Notes under the pieces: generated by a model
The model's database searches: none
The model's input: the letters and a program-made list of their open reading frames with translations, nothing else
Told to the model about the DNA's origin: nothing
DNA from: Asaia lannensis NBRC 102526
Lineage (GTDB): Bacteria > Pseudomonadota > Alphaproteobacteria > Acetobacterales > Acetobacteraceae
Direction of reading: 5' to 3'
Length of the DNA: 64,000 nucleotides
NCBI RefSeq assembly: GCF_024054035.1
Contig: NZ_JAMXQU010000002.1
Coordinates: forward strand, 124,001-188,000
Shown: one piece after another, positions 9,499 to 17,836 of the stretch
Layout: each line of letters opens with the position of its first letter
Position numbering within the stretch: the stretch's first letter is position 1
Program-made: the position numbers and the translations under genes

Positions 9499-10452
9499 AT
9501 GCAACACGTCCCGGAGCGTACGATGAATCTGGGAGAATGGGCGCTGCTTCTGGCTCTTGCCGCCCTCTGGGGCGGATCGTTCTTCTTCTTCAAGGTGCTG
9601 GTTGCCGTTATACCGCCTTTCACCGTTGTTCTGGGTCGTGTCGGGATTGCCGCATTGGCGCTGAACCTGCTGCTCCTTGCCAGAAAAGATGTTCTGTCGC
9701 TCACGCCCGCCTTATGGTTACGCCTTGGCCTTCTCGGCCTCCTGAACAACGTCATCCCGTTCTCGGCAATCGCATTTGGAGAAACGAGGATTGCCAGTGG
9801 CGTGGCCGCGATCCTCAATGCCACGACACCGGTCTTTACGATTATCGTTGCTCATTTCCTGACCCATGACGAAAAAATGCGCTGGGGCAAAGTCGTCGGC
9901 ATCACCCTCGGCTTTTGTGGCGTCGGGCTTCTGATCGGACCGGCCCTGCTTGGGCATTCTTCGGATCGTGGCACTGCAGTCGGAGAAATCGCCTGCCTTG
10001 GGGCCGCACTGAGTTACGGTTTCGGCGGCGTTTATGGCCGCCGGTTCAGGGGAATGCCCCCCATGAAAATTGCAGCGGGTCAGCTCGGCGCAAGCACCCT
10101 GATTGTCCTGCCCTTATCGTTGGCCTTCGATCGCCCTTGGACGCTGCTACCCTTTACACTGTCCATCTGGGGAGCATTTTGCGGTATCGCCCTGCTCAGC
10201 ACGGCGCTCGCATTCATTCTCTATTTCAGGCTGCTTGCAACGACGGGCGCCACGAACCTCTCGCTCGTGACATTTCTGCTTCCCGTCATGGCTCTGATAC
10301 TGGGTGTCTGCTTCCTCGGAGAAACTCTGAACTGGAATGCGCTTGCAGGTCTCTGCGTGATAGGTCTCGGACTGGCAGCGATCGACGGACGCCCCTGGAA
10401 AAAACTCCGAAGCCGGAAAAAATTACAACGCCAGCGTGCCATTTCGGGCTGA
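9499..10452 (+). CDS. EamA/DMT-family permease
   Basis: Ten-helix drug/metabolite transporter of 317 residues with two EamA repeats. The first begins LLLALAALWGGSFFFFKVL and the second AALSYGFGGVYGRRF (around residue 168). Such proteins export metabolites or amino acids; the substrate is unknown. Two starts are credible: the ATG at 9499 and an ATG at 9523 with GGAG six bases upstream. The Lys/Arg-rich tail is cytoplasmic. Confidence 0.9.
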   Translation: MQHVPERTMNLGEWALLLALAALWGGSFFFFKVLVAVIPPFTVVLGRVGIAALALNLLLLARKDVLSLTPALWLRLGLLGLLNNVIPFSAIAFGETRIASGVAAILNATTPVFTIIVAHFLTHDEKMRWGKVVGITLGFCGVGLLIGPALLGHSSDRGTAVGEIACLGAALSYGFGGVYGRRFRGMPPMKIAAGQLGASTLIVLPLSLAFDRPWTLLPFTLSIWGAFCGIALLSTALAFILYFRLLATTGATNLSLVTFLLPVMALILGVCFLGETLNWNALAGLCVIGLGLAAIDGRPWKKLRSRKKLQRQRAISG

Positions 10453-10522
10453 CCAGAGATGCCTCGCCAACAAGAGACTGGGGCCGCCGGAAAATCCGGT
10501 CAGTGGATGCGCTGCGTCAGGA

Positions 10523-11020
10523 TTACCCTGAAAGGGTATCCAGCCTGGCAAATTTGACCGAGAGCATCGCGACATATTCCGGTGCATGACGTGCAAGATA
10601 AAGCGCGCGGCCCGGTTCGACCCAATGCGTTTCCGACTCATCCTCTGGACGGCCAGTGCACGACTCTTCGACATCCATACCGATTTCGGTAACGGCGGCA
10701 GATTCGGAGAGAATGACGCGTATGGGAACCAGACGGGCGGGTTCCACTTCTCCTGCCTCGATTTCCGGGGCCCCCATGCTTGCCGATAGTCGAATAAATG
10801 TAACATGAGGCGGCAGAATATAGCAGCATTCATCGCCGGACATACCAAGCTTGTCCAGAACGCGCCCGTCTTTCGTAGTGATAGATAGGCACGGATCTAT
10901 AATTGTTCTGTTTTTTATATCTATTTTACAGTTTTTTTTCGGAAATGCAATTACATTACCACTATACACAAAATCACCGCCATCTTTTTGCAGTTTTTTA
11001 CCTTTATTCGAGACTTTCAT
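10523..11020 (-). CDS. Hypothetical protein with AT-rich 5' end
   Basis: 165-residue soluble protein that I do not recognise. The first 45 or so residues (MKVSNKGKKLQKDGGDF..., Lys-rich) are encoded by strikingly AT-rich DNA, while the remainder (acidic, Glu/Val/Pro-rich, e.g. EAGEVEPARLVPIRVILSE) has the GC-rich composition of the neighbourhood. This suggests a recent fusion or acquisition of the 5' part and upstream region. No signal peptide or membrane helix. The start has AGAGAA at a fair distance. It is convergent with the EamA gene 70 bases away. It could be a decaying or orphan gene. Confidence 0.55.
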   Translation of the reverse strand: MKVSNKGKKLQKDGGDFVYSGNVIAFPKKNCKIDIKNRTIIDPCLSITTKDGRVLDKLGMSGDECCYILPPHVTFIRLSASMGAPEIEAGEVEPARLVPIRVILSESAAVTEIGMDVEESCTGRPEDESETHWVEPGRALYLARHAPEYVAMLSVKFARLDTLSG

Positions 11021-11284
11021 CGGATTCTCTACTAACTAATGAATTTTGATAATTACTCAGATCAAAATACCATATCATCCATTCATGACACTTATTTATC
11101 AAATTGCATGGAAGACACCATCATGTAGAGAATAATGCTGTAGAAAACGTTAAAGCGCGCCACAGGCAAGGATACAATGCGTCAACTTTCATCACACTGG
11201 GCCGCTGGTCTGCCACTGAGGCGATAGCCCCTGTCCAGCGTCCAGGAAACGCCCTCGCACCATGTCTTCAGATGCCTGACGCCA
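11021..11284. promoter_or_regulatory. AT-rich intergenic region with perfect inverted repeat
   Basis: No gene seen. The left half is far more AT-rich than its surroundings. At 11044-11067 there is a perfect repeat TTTTGAT-N10-ATCAAAA, 24 bases upstream of the start of the orphan gene (minus strand). The half-sites resemble FNR/CRP-type half-sites, but the spacer is 10 rather than 4, so assignment is open. Confidence 0.5.
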
Positions 11285-11290
11285 AAAAAA

Positions 11291-11308
11291 AGGCGGCCAG
11301 AGGCCGCC
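11291..11308 (-). terminator. Rho-independent terminator after ndk
   Basis: Stem GGCGGCC/GGCCGCC with a 3-nt loop; read on the minus strand it is followed by a run of T (the A-run at 11284-11291). About 27 bases past the ndk stop. Confidence 0.9.
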
Positions 11309-11334
11309 TTTTCACGATCGAAACCGTATCCGCC

Positions 11335-11757
11335 TTACGGCAGGATTTCGGTCTCTGCAAAGAAGAATGCAATTTCGTTCTTCGCGTTTTCGAGGCTGTC
11401 CGATCCGTGAACCGAGTTGGCTTCGATGCTCTCGGCATAGAGCTTGCGCACGGTGCCGTCAGCAGCCTGCGCCGGGTTGGTGGCGCCCATGACTTCGCGA
11501 TGATGTGCTACGGCATTGTCACCCTGCAGCACCTGCACGACGACCGGCTCGGACAGCATGGAAGCAACGAGGCTGCCATAGAAAGGACGCTCTGCATGCA
11601 CAGCGTAGAAGGCCTTGGCCTGGTCTTCGGTCAGCTTGATGCGCTTCTGGGCAACGATACGCAGACCGGCATCTTCGAACACGGCATTGATCTTGCCGGT
11701 CAGGTTGCGACGGGTCGCGTCAGGCTTGATGATCGAAAGGGTGCGTTCCAGGGCCAT
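11335..11757 (-). CDS. ndk: Nucleoside diphosphate kinase
   Basis: Transfers the gamma phosphate of ATP to nucleoside diphosphates through a phospho-histidine. 140 residues, the usual length. Has [17 protein letters not shown] at the N-terminus and the [20 protein letters not shown] active-site region with the catalytic His replaced nowhere: the NxxHGSDS motif is intact. Monocistronic, with its own terminator; divergent from the ABC-F gene. Confidence 0.98.
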   Translation of the reverse strand: MALERTLSIIKPDATRRNLTGKINAVFEDAGLRIVAQKRIKLTEDQAKAFYAVHAERPFYGSLVASMLSEPVVVQVLQGDNAVAHHREVMGATNPAQAADGTVRKLYAESIEANSVHGSDSLENAKNEIAFFFAETEILP

Positions 11758-11874
11758 AAGGCATCTCCTGCATGAAAAAAGAAAAGCGGTGAACGCCCTT
11801 CCCCTAGAGCAAAACGGGAGTTCCTGATAGTCCGCTTGGCATCAAAACGCGTCCATTCTGCCCGGGAAGATATT

Positions 11875-13767
11875 GTGAGCCTGCTGACCATCACCGACCT
11901 GACCCTGCGCATCGCCGGACGCGTCCTGCTCGACAACGCCTCACTCAGTGTCGATCCGGGGCGCAAGGTCGGTCTGGTTGGGCGAAACGGTGCGGGAAAA
12001 TCGACGCTACTTGCTGCAATTGCAGGCGATCTGCATCCCGATGGCGGCACCATCCAGCTCTCGAACCGCGCCAGTATGGGACGGGTCAAACAGGAAACGC
12101 CGGAGGGCGACGCCTCGCTGATCGAGACCGTTCTGGCGGGCGATCTGGAACGCGCGCGTCTGCTGCATGAGGCCGAAACCGCACAGGACCCGTCCCGCCT
12201 TGCGGATATCCATGAACGTTTGCTGGTTATCGACGCGCACACGGCGCCCGCGCGTGCGGCCAGTATTCTGTCAGGGCTGGGCTTCGATCACGCGGCGCAG
12301 CAACGCCCGGTTTCCTCTTTCTCAGGCGGCTGGCGCATGCGTGTGGCCCTTGCCACAGCGCTGTTTCTCAATCCGGATCTTCTTCTGCTCGATGAGCCAA
12401 CGAACCATCTCGACATCGAAGCCACGATCTGGCTCGAGAACTGGCTGAAATCATTCTCCGGCGCCGCCATCGTCGTCAGCCATGACAGATCGCTGCTCGA
12501 CAGCGTGGTAGACTCCATTGCGCATCTCGACAAAGGCAAGCTCAGCCTGACACCGGGTGGCTATAACGAGTTCATACGCATACGCACCGAGCAGGCCCTT
12601 CAGCAGAACCGTGCGGCTGAGCGTCTTGCGGCACAGCGTGCCCACATGCAGTCTTTCGTCGACCGGTTCCGCGCCAAGGCAACCAAGGCCAGACAGGCAC
12701 AGGCCCGCCTCAAGGCGCTCGCCCGCCTGCCCCAGATCGACTCGGTCGTCGAGGACAGCCCGACACGTTTCTCCTTTCCCGAGCCCTCACCCCTTCCCCC
12801 GCCAATGCTTTCCCTAGACAAGGTGAGTGTTGGCTATGACGGGCGCGCCGTGCTGTCGAACCTGTCCTGCAGGCTCGACCTCGACGATCGCATCGCCCTT
12901 CTCGGCCAGAACGGCAAAGGCAAATCGACCTTTGCAAAGCTGCTTGCCGGAAGGCTGGAGCCGCTTTCAGGAAGCGTGAACCACTCCTCACGCCTGCGTA
13001 TCGGCTATTTCGCCCAGCATCAGGGTGACGAACTGGTCCTGACAGACACGCCGATCGATCATATGAGCCGCGCCATGCCCGATGCGACACCGGTCGCCGT
13101 GCGTGCTCAGCTCGACCGTTTCGGTCTGGATTCCGGTAAAGCCGAGTCACGCGTCGGCGATCTATCCGGGGGAGAGAAGGCCCGCCTGCTTCTGGCTCTT
13201 GCCACACGCAACGCCCCCCATCTTCTCCTGCTCGATGAGCCGACAAACCATCTGGATCTCGACGCACGTGACGCACTCATTCGCGCGCTGTGCGATTTCG
13301 AGGGGGCTGTCGTGCTGATCAGCCATGACTCGCATCTGGTCGAATCCGTCGCAGACCGTCTCTGGCTGGTGGATGACGGCACGATTACGCCGTTCGAAGA
13401 CGATATGGACGGCTACCGCGCCTGGCTGACCGATCGCGCGCGCAAAGCCGCAAACGAAATGCGCGTCGATAACGACGCGGATAGTGCCGGCAGAAAAGAC
13501 CAAAGACGCGACCGCGCAGAACAGCGTCGCGCCCTCGCCCCGCTCCGCAAGGAGGCCAAGGCCGCCGAGCATCTGCTCGAACAGCTCGGCAAGGAACGGC
13601 AGAAAATCGAGGCGCGTCTTGCAGACCCGGCTCTCTATGCCAAAAGCGACGCCAACGAACTTACCAAGCTCAATACGCGCCTCGCCGCGCTTACAGCAGA
13701 AGAACACGCCGCAGAAGAACGGTGGCTGCGTGCCGAAGCCGAGATCGACGAGGCGAACCGAAGCTGA
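11875..13767 (+). CDS. ABC-F family ATPase (YheS-like)
   Basis: Soluble tandem-ATPase that, in the ABC-F family, acts on ribosomes rather than in transport. Domain 1 has GRNGAGKST, SSFSGGWRMRVALATAL and LLLLDEPTNHLD. A charged linker of about 80 residues follows (AAERLAAQRAHMQSFVDRFRA). Domain 2 has GQNGKGKST, LSGGEKARLLLAL and LLLLDEPTNHLDLDARDAL. A C-terminal coiled coil (residues about 545-630) contains EHLLEQLGKERQKIEARLADPALY. GRVKQETPEGD and the ADIHERLLVID segment resemble YheS more than Uup. I chose the GTG at 11875 (GGGAAGA upstream); a TTG at 11836 is also in frame. The next gene follows after 43 bases. Confidence 0.92.
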   Translation: MSLLTITDLTLRIAGRVLLDNASLSVDPGRKVGLVGRNGAGKSTLLAAIAGDLHPDGGTIQLSNRASMGRVKQETPEGDASLIETVLAGDLERARLLHEAETAQDPSRLADIHERLLVIDAHTAPARAASILSGLGFDHAAQQRPVSSFSGGWRMRVALATALFLNPDLLLLDEPTNHLDIEATIWLENWLKSFSGAAIVVSHDRSLLDSVVDSIAHLDKGKLSLTPGGYNEFIRIRTEQALQQNRAAERLAAQRAHMQSFVDRFRAKATKARQAQARLKALARLPQIDSVVEDSPTRFSFPEPSPLPPPMLSLDKVSVGYDGRAVLSNLSCRLDLDDRIALLGQNGKGKSTFAKLLAGRLEPLSGSVNHSSRLRIGYFAQHQGDELVLTDTPIDHMSRAMPDATPVAVRAQLDRFGLDSGKAESRVGDLSGGEKARLLLALATRNAPHLLLLDEPTNHLDLDARDALIRALCDFEGAVVLISHDSHLVESVADRLWLVDDGTITPFEDDMDGYRAWLTDRARKAANEMRVDNDADSAGRKDQRRDRAEQRRALAPLRKEAKAAEHLLEQLGKERQKIEARLADPALYAKSDANELTKLNTRLAALTAEEHAAEERWLRAEAEIDEANRS

Positions 13768-13810
13768 CCCCTTTCGTTACAGGGGGATCGATGACCGAGA
13801 ACGAGAGACA

Positions 13811-14929
13811 ATGTCCGAAACGCAAAAAGACGATGCCCGGGACGCTGGGTACGAACTGACCAGGATTTTCAGAATCCTGCGTTTTACCCTGATCGTCACG
13901 ATTGTCGTGCTGGCCCTCTGGCTGCTTGGCGATGTGTTGATGGTGGTATTCGCATCCACGCTTTTCGCCGTCATCCTGCACGGTCTGGCGCGCATACTGC
14001 GTGACAGGGCGCGTGTGCCTTACCAGCTCGCCGTAGGTCTCGTTGCGCTGACCGTTCTCCTTGCCATCGCAGCGCTGTTCTATTTCAGCGGCCCACAGAT
14101 CGGCGATCAGTTCGTCAAGCTCAAGCAGGCCCTGATCACGCAATACGGTCAGGTGCGCAGCCAGATGGGCACGAGCACCTGGGGTCAGTTCGTCATGGAC
14201 CACCTGCCCAAATCGCTGGGTGGCAACGAAACGGGAAGTGGCCCGTCACTCGGGGCCGGTCTCGCCAATTCCGTCACAGGTATTCTGAGCAGTGCGTTCG
14301 GTCTGCTCGGCACGATAGCAGTCATCCTGATCGCCGGTCTCTACTTTGCCATGTCACCGGCTATCTATGTCGACGGGATGCTGCGTCTCGTGCCTGAAAA
14401 CCACAGGCCTGCAGCGCGCACGCTGTTCCTCACGGCGGGCACGACGCTATGGTCATGGACGATCGGTCAGGCCTTCGACATGCTTGCCGTGGGTCTCGCC
14501 TCCGGCATTGGCCTTGCCATACTCGGCGTCCCTCTGGCTATGGCGCTCGGTGTTGTGGCAGGGCTTTGCAACTTCATTCCCTATATCGGCGCCATTCTGG
14601 GTGCTGTCCCGGCCGTGCTGATTGCTTTGTCGCAGGGCTCGCGCACCGGGTTGATGGTCGCTGGCCTTTACTGCGTGATCCAGTTTCTCGAAGGCAATGT
14701 GCTGGCACCCCTTATCCAGCGTCATGCCGTCCATATGCCCCCGGCTCTTGCCATTCTGGCCCAGACCGTGTTCGGCACCATCCTGGGCGTCCCGGGTCTG
14801 ATCCTTGCATCGCCCCTCACTGCTGCCCTGCTCGCAATCGGCGACAAGGGCACCGCCCCCCTCGCAGAGGATATGCGCACGGGCGAAACAATGGGCGATG
14901 CCCCTCTCGGCAAAGCTGAAACGGCCTGA
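13811..14929 (+). CDS. AI-2E family (PerM-like) permease
   Basis: 372-residue polytopic inner-membrane protein of the AI-2E/PerM family, with an N-terminal pair of helices (VTIVVLALWLLGDVLMVVFA), a long periplasmic-type amphipathic segment, and the conserved C-terminal core LCNFIPYIGAILGAVPAVLIAL and QFLEGNVLAPLIQRH. Substrates in the family vary (quorum signal export, Na+/H+ or unknown). The frame is open upstream, but the ATG at 13811 gives the normal start and lies 43 bases after the ABC-F stop, so cotranscription is likely. Confidence 0.92.
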   Translation: MSETQKDDARDAGYELTRIFRILRFTLIVTIVVLALWLLGDVLMVVFASTLFAVILHGLARILRDRARVPYQLAVGLVALTVLLAIAALFYFSGPQIGDQFVKLKQALITQYGQVRSQMGTSTWGQFVMDHLPKSLGGNETGSGPSLGAGLANSVTGILSSAFGLLGTIAVILIAGLYFAMSPAIYVDGMLRLVPENHRPAARTLFLTAGTTLWSWTIGQAFDMLAVGLASGIGLAILGVPLAMALGVVAGLCNFIPYIGAILGAVPAVLIALSQGSRTGLMVAGLYCVIQFLEGNVLAPLIQRHAVHMPPALAILAQTVFGTILGVPGLILASPLTAALLAIGDKGTAPLAEDMRTGETMGDAPLGKAETA

Positions 14930-14945
14930 TCTGCAACGTTCCAAA

Positions 14946-14969
14946 AGCCCGGGATCACGACCCGGGCTT
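14946..14969 (+). terminator. Intrinsic terminator after AI-2E permease gene
   Basis: Stem AGCCCGGG/CCCGGGCT with a 7-nt loop, followed by TCATTTTA; 16 bases after the stop codon. The T-run is interrupted. Confidence 0.75.
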
Positions 14970-15264
14970 CATTTTATCCGGGCGCATCGAGATAGCCTCT
15001 CTTTGCCGACTGCCAGCGCCTCGTTTGAGGTTCGTTCCTCGCAACAGGAATGCGAGCCCCTGCCGTAGCTCACTGAAAAATCGACACGGCAGTTCAATTT
15101 CGAGGTGCCCCCCCATTCGTGCCTGTCATGATGCCTGCTTCCGGCCGCATGTCTTCCCGAACGGCACGGACACTTCGTTCAGGAATCGCGCCGGCATTTT
15201 TCTCTTGCTCCTGACATAGTGTGAGCACCGCATGGTGGTGCCGGAAGACAGAGAGTGGAGCCCC
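14970..15264. other. Intergenic region upstream of the MerR gene
   Basis: About 295 bases in which I see no gene or RNA. It must hold the promoter of the MerR-family gene. Nothing resembling a MerR-type 19-bp-spaced promoter with dyad could be assigned with confidence. Confidence 0.4.
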
Positions 15265-16080
15265 ATGACACGAGACCGATCCATAGGCGAGGTTGCGGCC
15301 CTGACAGGGCTATCGATACGCAGCCTCCGCCATCTGGAAACGAAAAACCTGATCCGCCCCCGCCGAAGCGAGGCAGGGCGACGCGTTTATGGCGAAGCGG
15401 ACATGCAGCGCATCACCCGCGTGCTGCTTTTACGTCAGGCCGGATATCGTCTGACAGAAATTTCGTCGGTCATGATCGCCCCCTCTCTCGACGCCCGGAG
15501 CCTGGTCGAAAGCCAGATCCTGCATCTCGGGGCCCGCCACAGGCAGCTCGGTCTCATGCTTCGTCGTCTCGAAGAGACACTGATTCTGCTCGATACGCGT
15601 GACGCTCCGGATGCGGATCGGCTCTGTTCCCTGATCAACGAGGCACAAACCATCATGACAAGAAACGAACTCAAAACCGTAGCCAGTCAGTATTTTACTG
15701 AAGCTGAATGGGAGCGATGGCAGACGCTGGGAGCAGAGTTGTTTCCGGACAGCGAACGCTCGCGCTACGAACGGGACTGGAGTGAACTGATTGCACAGGT
15801 GGAAGCGGCTATAGACCGGGGCGTGGAACCCGGTTCAGCACAAGCCCGAACACTTCTGGATCGCTGGATGGCACTGCAAGCGCCCATGGTTGAGGCACTG
15901 GGACGCGAGCATTGGGTTAAAGCGGCAAAGATGTATGAGAATATTGAAAGCTGGGAGAGCGACACGGTCAAGGCACCGTTCAGCGCCGCCGTCTATCGCT
16001 TCATGGCTGAAACAGGGCGGATCGTCCGGGAAGCCGCACCAGCCTGCAAACCCCGTCTGGTCCCGCGTTCCGGCGGTTGA
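15265..16080 (+). CDS. MerR-family regulator with TipAS-like C-terminal domain
   Basis: 271 residues. The N-terminal winged helix RSIGEVAALTGLSIRSLRHLE (start of the protein) with AGRRVYGEADMQRI and RQAGYRLTEI is a MerR DNA-binding domain. A dimerisation helix (about 75-115) follows, then a TipAS-type antibiotic/ligand-binding domain with YFTEAEWERW, where TipA homologues bind cyclic thiopeptides or other drugs. Likely a drug-responsive activator. The ATG at 15265 is preceded by GGAG; an ATG at 15232 is in frame but less suited. No obvious target operon next door other than itself. Confidence 0.87.
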   Translation: MTRDRSIGEVAALTGLSIRSLRHLETKNLIRPRRSEAGRRVYGEADMQRITRVLLLRQAGYRLTEISSVMIAPSLDARSLVESQILHLGARHRQLGLMLRRLEETLILLDTRDAPDADRLCSLINEAQTIMTRNELKTVASQYFTEAEWERWQTLGAELFPDSERSRYERDWSELIAQVEAAIDRGVEPGSAQARTLLDRWMALQAPMVEALGREHWVKAAKMYENIESWESDTVKAPFSAAVYRFMAETGRIVREAAPACKPRLVPRSGG

Positions 16081-16130
16081 TGCCCCCGGAACGCGCGCCC
16101 GCAAAACCCTTTGTCCGAAAATCCGTCCTC

Positions 16131-16592
16131 TCAGGGGACGTCGGTTTTTTCGAAACCCTGCCCCTCAATGAGATAACGCAACGGAGCCCAGTCCGAATCG
16201 CTGAAGCTTCGCACCTTGAAGCGTGCCTTCGGATTGGTTCTGGTAATGGCGGTATTGTTCCAGTCCGCGCCGCTGATCCCGGTCCAGAGCGCCAGCTCGA
16301 ATGCCTGACCGTCTTCCAGACGCCCCTTGATCACCACATCTCCGGTCGAGGGCGCCGGTGAGGTCAGCGGTGCCCAGCCACGCGTATGGGTCTGAAGCCA
16401 CTCATTCAGACGCGCCGTCTCATTGGCATTGAGCGTACGGGTCTGATCGGTCTGAGCAATGGTCAGCGTGACATTCGACACCTTTTCGAACCGGATCGGT
16501 CGCAGGGCGGGGAGCGCAAAAAACCATATGACGGCAACAGTCGATAGAACGACTGCAAAAATACCGAGAATAAGAAGTGTTTCTTTTCTCAC
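16131..16592 (-). CDS. Hypothetical membrane-anchored protein
   Basis: 153 residues with one N-terminal transmembrane helix (LLILGIFAVVLSTVAVIWFFALPAL, residues 6-30) and a soluble, presumably periplasmic, domain rich in Thr/Asn (VSNVTLTIAQTDQTRTLNANE...). I do not recognise the domain. GTG start overlaps the DegT stop by four bases (GTGA), so it is translated with the aminotransferase and may serve the same glycan pathway. Confidence 0.75.
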   Translation of the reverse strand: MRKETLLILGIFAVVLSTVAVIWFFALPALRPIRFEKVSNVTLTIAQTDQTRTLNANETARLNEWLQTHTRGWAPLTSPAPSTGDVVIKGRLEDGQAFELALWTGISGADWNNTAITRTNPKARFKVRSFSDSDWAPLRYLIEGQGFEKTDVP

Positions 16593-17785
16593 GCGTCGCG
16601 CTCCTGCGTCGCAGATGCACCGTTTTTGTCCATCGTTGCAGATTTTTCGAAAAACGATACCACGCCGTCGATCACGCGCGAGACATCGTCTTCTGTCAGT
16701 TCGGGATGCAACGGCAGCGCAAGGATACGCGCTCCAAGCCCTTCCGATACAGGCAGCGACACCGTCTCGTCATGATGCTCGGCATAGGCTGGCTGCTCGT
16801 GCAGCGGCTTTGGATAATAGACCACGCTCGGAACGCCCTGCGCCTTGAGATGGGCCTGAAGCGCATCGCGCGTCCCGGCATCGGGCAGAAGAATGGAATA
16901 GATTGCCCAGGCACTCTCTCCTCCGGCAACACGCGACGGAACCTGGACGAGCTTCGACAGAGCCCGGTCATAGCGCGTGGCAATCGCCTCACGCCGGGCG
17001 AGCTCCTCATCGAACTGATCGAGCTTGGCAAGCAGAACCGCAGCCTGCAACGTATCCAGACGTCCGTTCAGGCCAATACGCAGCACCTCATAACGCGTTT
17101 TGCCCTCGCCATGACTGCGCAGCGAGCGATAAAGCGCCGCGCGCTCCGGATCGTCGGTCAGTATTGCTCCACCATCGCCATAGGCGCCGAGCGGCTTGGA
17201 CGGAAAGAACGACAATGTGGTTGCAAGCGCCTCACGCCCGAGCTTGTGCCCATCGAGCGAAGCACCGAAGGCCTGTGCGCAATCCGAAACAAGGAGAAGC
17301 CCCTCCTCCTGTGCGATCGTGCGCAGCGTGTTCCAGGGTGCAGGCTGCCCGAACAGATCGACCCCAATGATCACGCGCGGTTCGAGCTCTTCCTGTGCGC
17401 GTATGGAGGCGATGCGACTGCGCAGATTATCGCAATCGATCTGGAAGGTACGGGGATCGACATCCACGAACACCGGCGTTGCCCCGAGAAGAAGAACGAC
17501 TTCTGCTGTCGCCGTGTAGGTAAAGGCAGGCAGAAACACCGCGTCGCCCGGGCCGATCTCCTCGGCCATGAGCACCATCAGCAGGGCATCCGTGCCGGAT
17601 GACACGCTGACAGCGTGTTTCGCGCCGCTATAGGCGCACAGTCTGGATTCCAGCTCCTCGACTTCCGGCCCCATCACGAACTTGCAGTGATCCAGTACCG
17701 TGTCGATACGCTGCTTCAGGGCCGCACCAAGGCGAAGCTGCTGCCTTGGCAGGTCGAGAAAGGAGATGGGGGCTTTTTCGCTCAT
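16589..17785 (-). CDS. DegT/DnrJ/EryC1/StrS-family sugar aminotransferase
   Basis: PLP-dependent aminotransferase (398 residues) acting on nucleotide-linked keto-sugars. It has the VSSGTDALLM cofactor loop, PAFTYTATAEVV, SDCAQAFGA for the pyridine ring, and LSFFPSKPLGAYGDGGAI with the Schiff-base lysine at K197. GLNGRLDTLQAAVL is typical of the VioA/WbpE/PglE branch. It lies 51 bases downstream of a WbpM/PglF-type dehydratase on the same strand; the dehydratase makes the 4-keto-6-deoxy sugar that a 4-aminotransferase would use. Exact substrate unproven. Confidence 0.93.
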   Translation of the reverse strand: MSEKAPISFLDLPRQQLRLGAALKQRIDTVLDHCKFVMGPEVEELESRLCAYSGAKHAVSVSSGTDALLMVLMAEEIGPGDAVFLPAFTYTATAEVVLLLGATPVFVDVDPRTFQIDCDNLRSRIASIRAQEELEPRVIIGVDLFGQPAPWNTLRTIAQEEGLLLVSDCAQAFGASLDGHKLGREALATTLSFFPSKPLGAYGDGGAILTDDPERAALYRSLRSHGEGKTRYEVLRIGLNGRLDTLQAAVLLAKLDQFDEELARREAIATRYDRALSKLVQVPSRVAGGESAWAIYSILLPDAGTRDALQAHLKAQGVPSVVYYPKPLHEQPAYAEHHDETVSLPVSEGLGARILALPLHPELTEDDVSRVIDGVVSFFEKSATMDKNGASATQERDA

Positions 17786-17836
17786 GACATTCTTCCCTAA
17801 TCGGCCCCGAGAGGCCCGGTCCTGTATCGACCCGCG

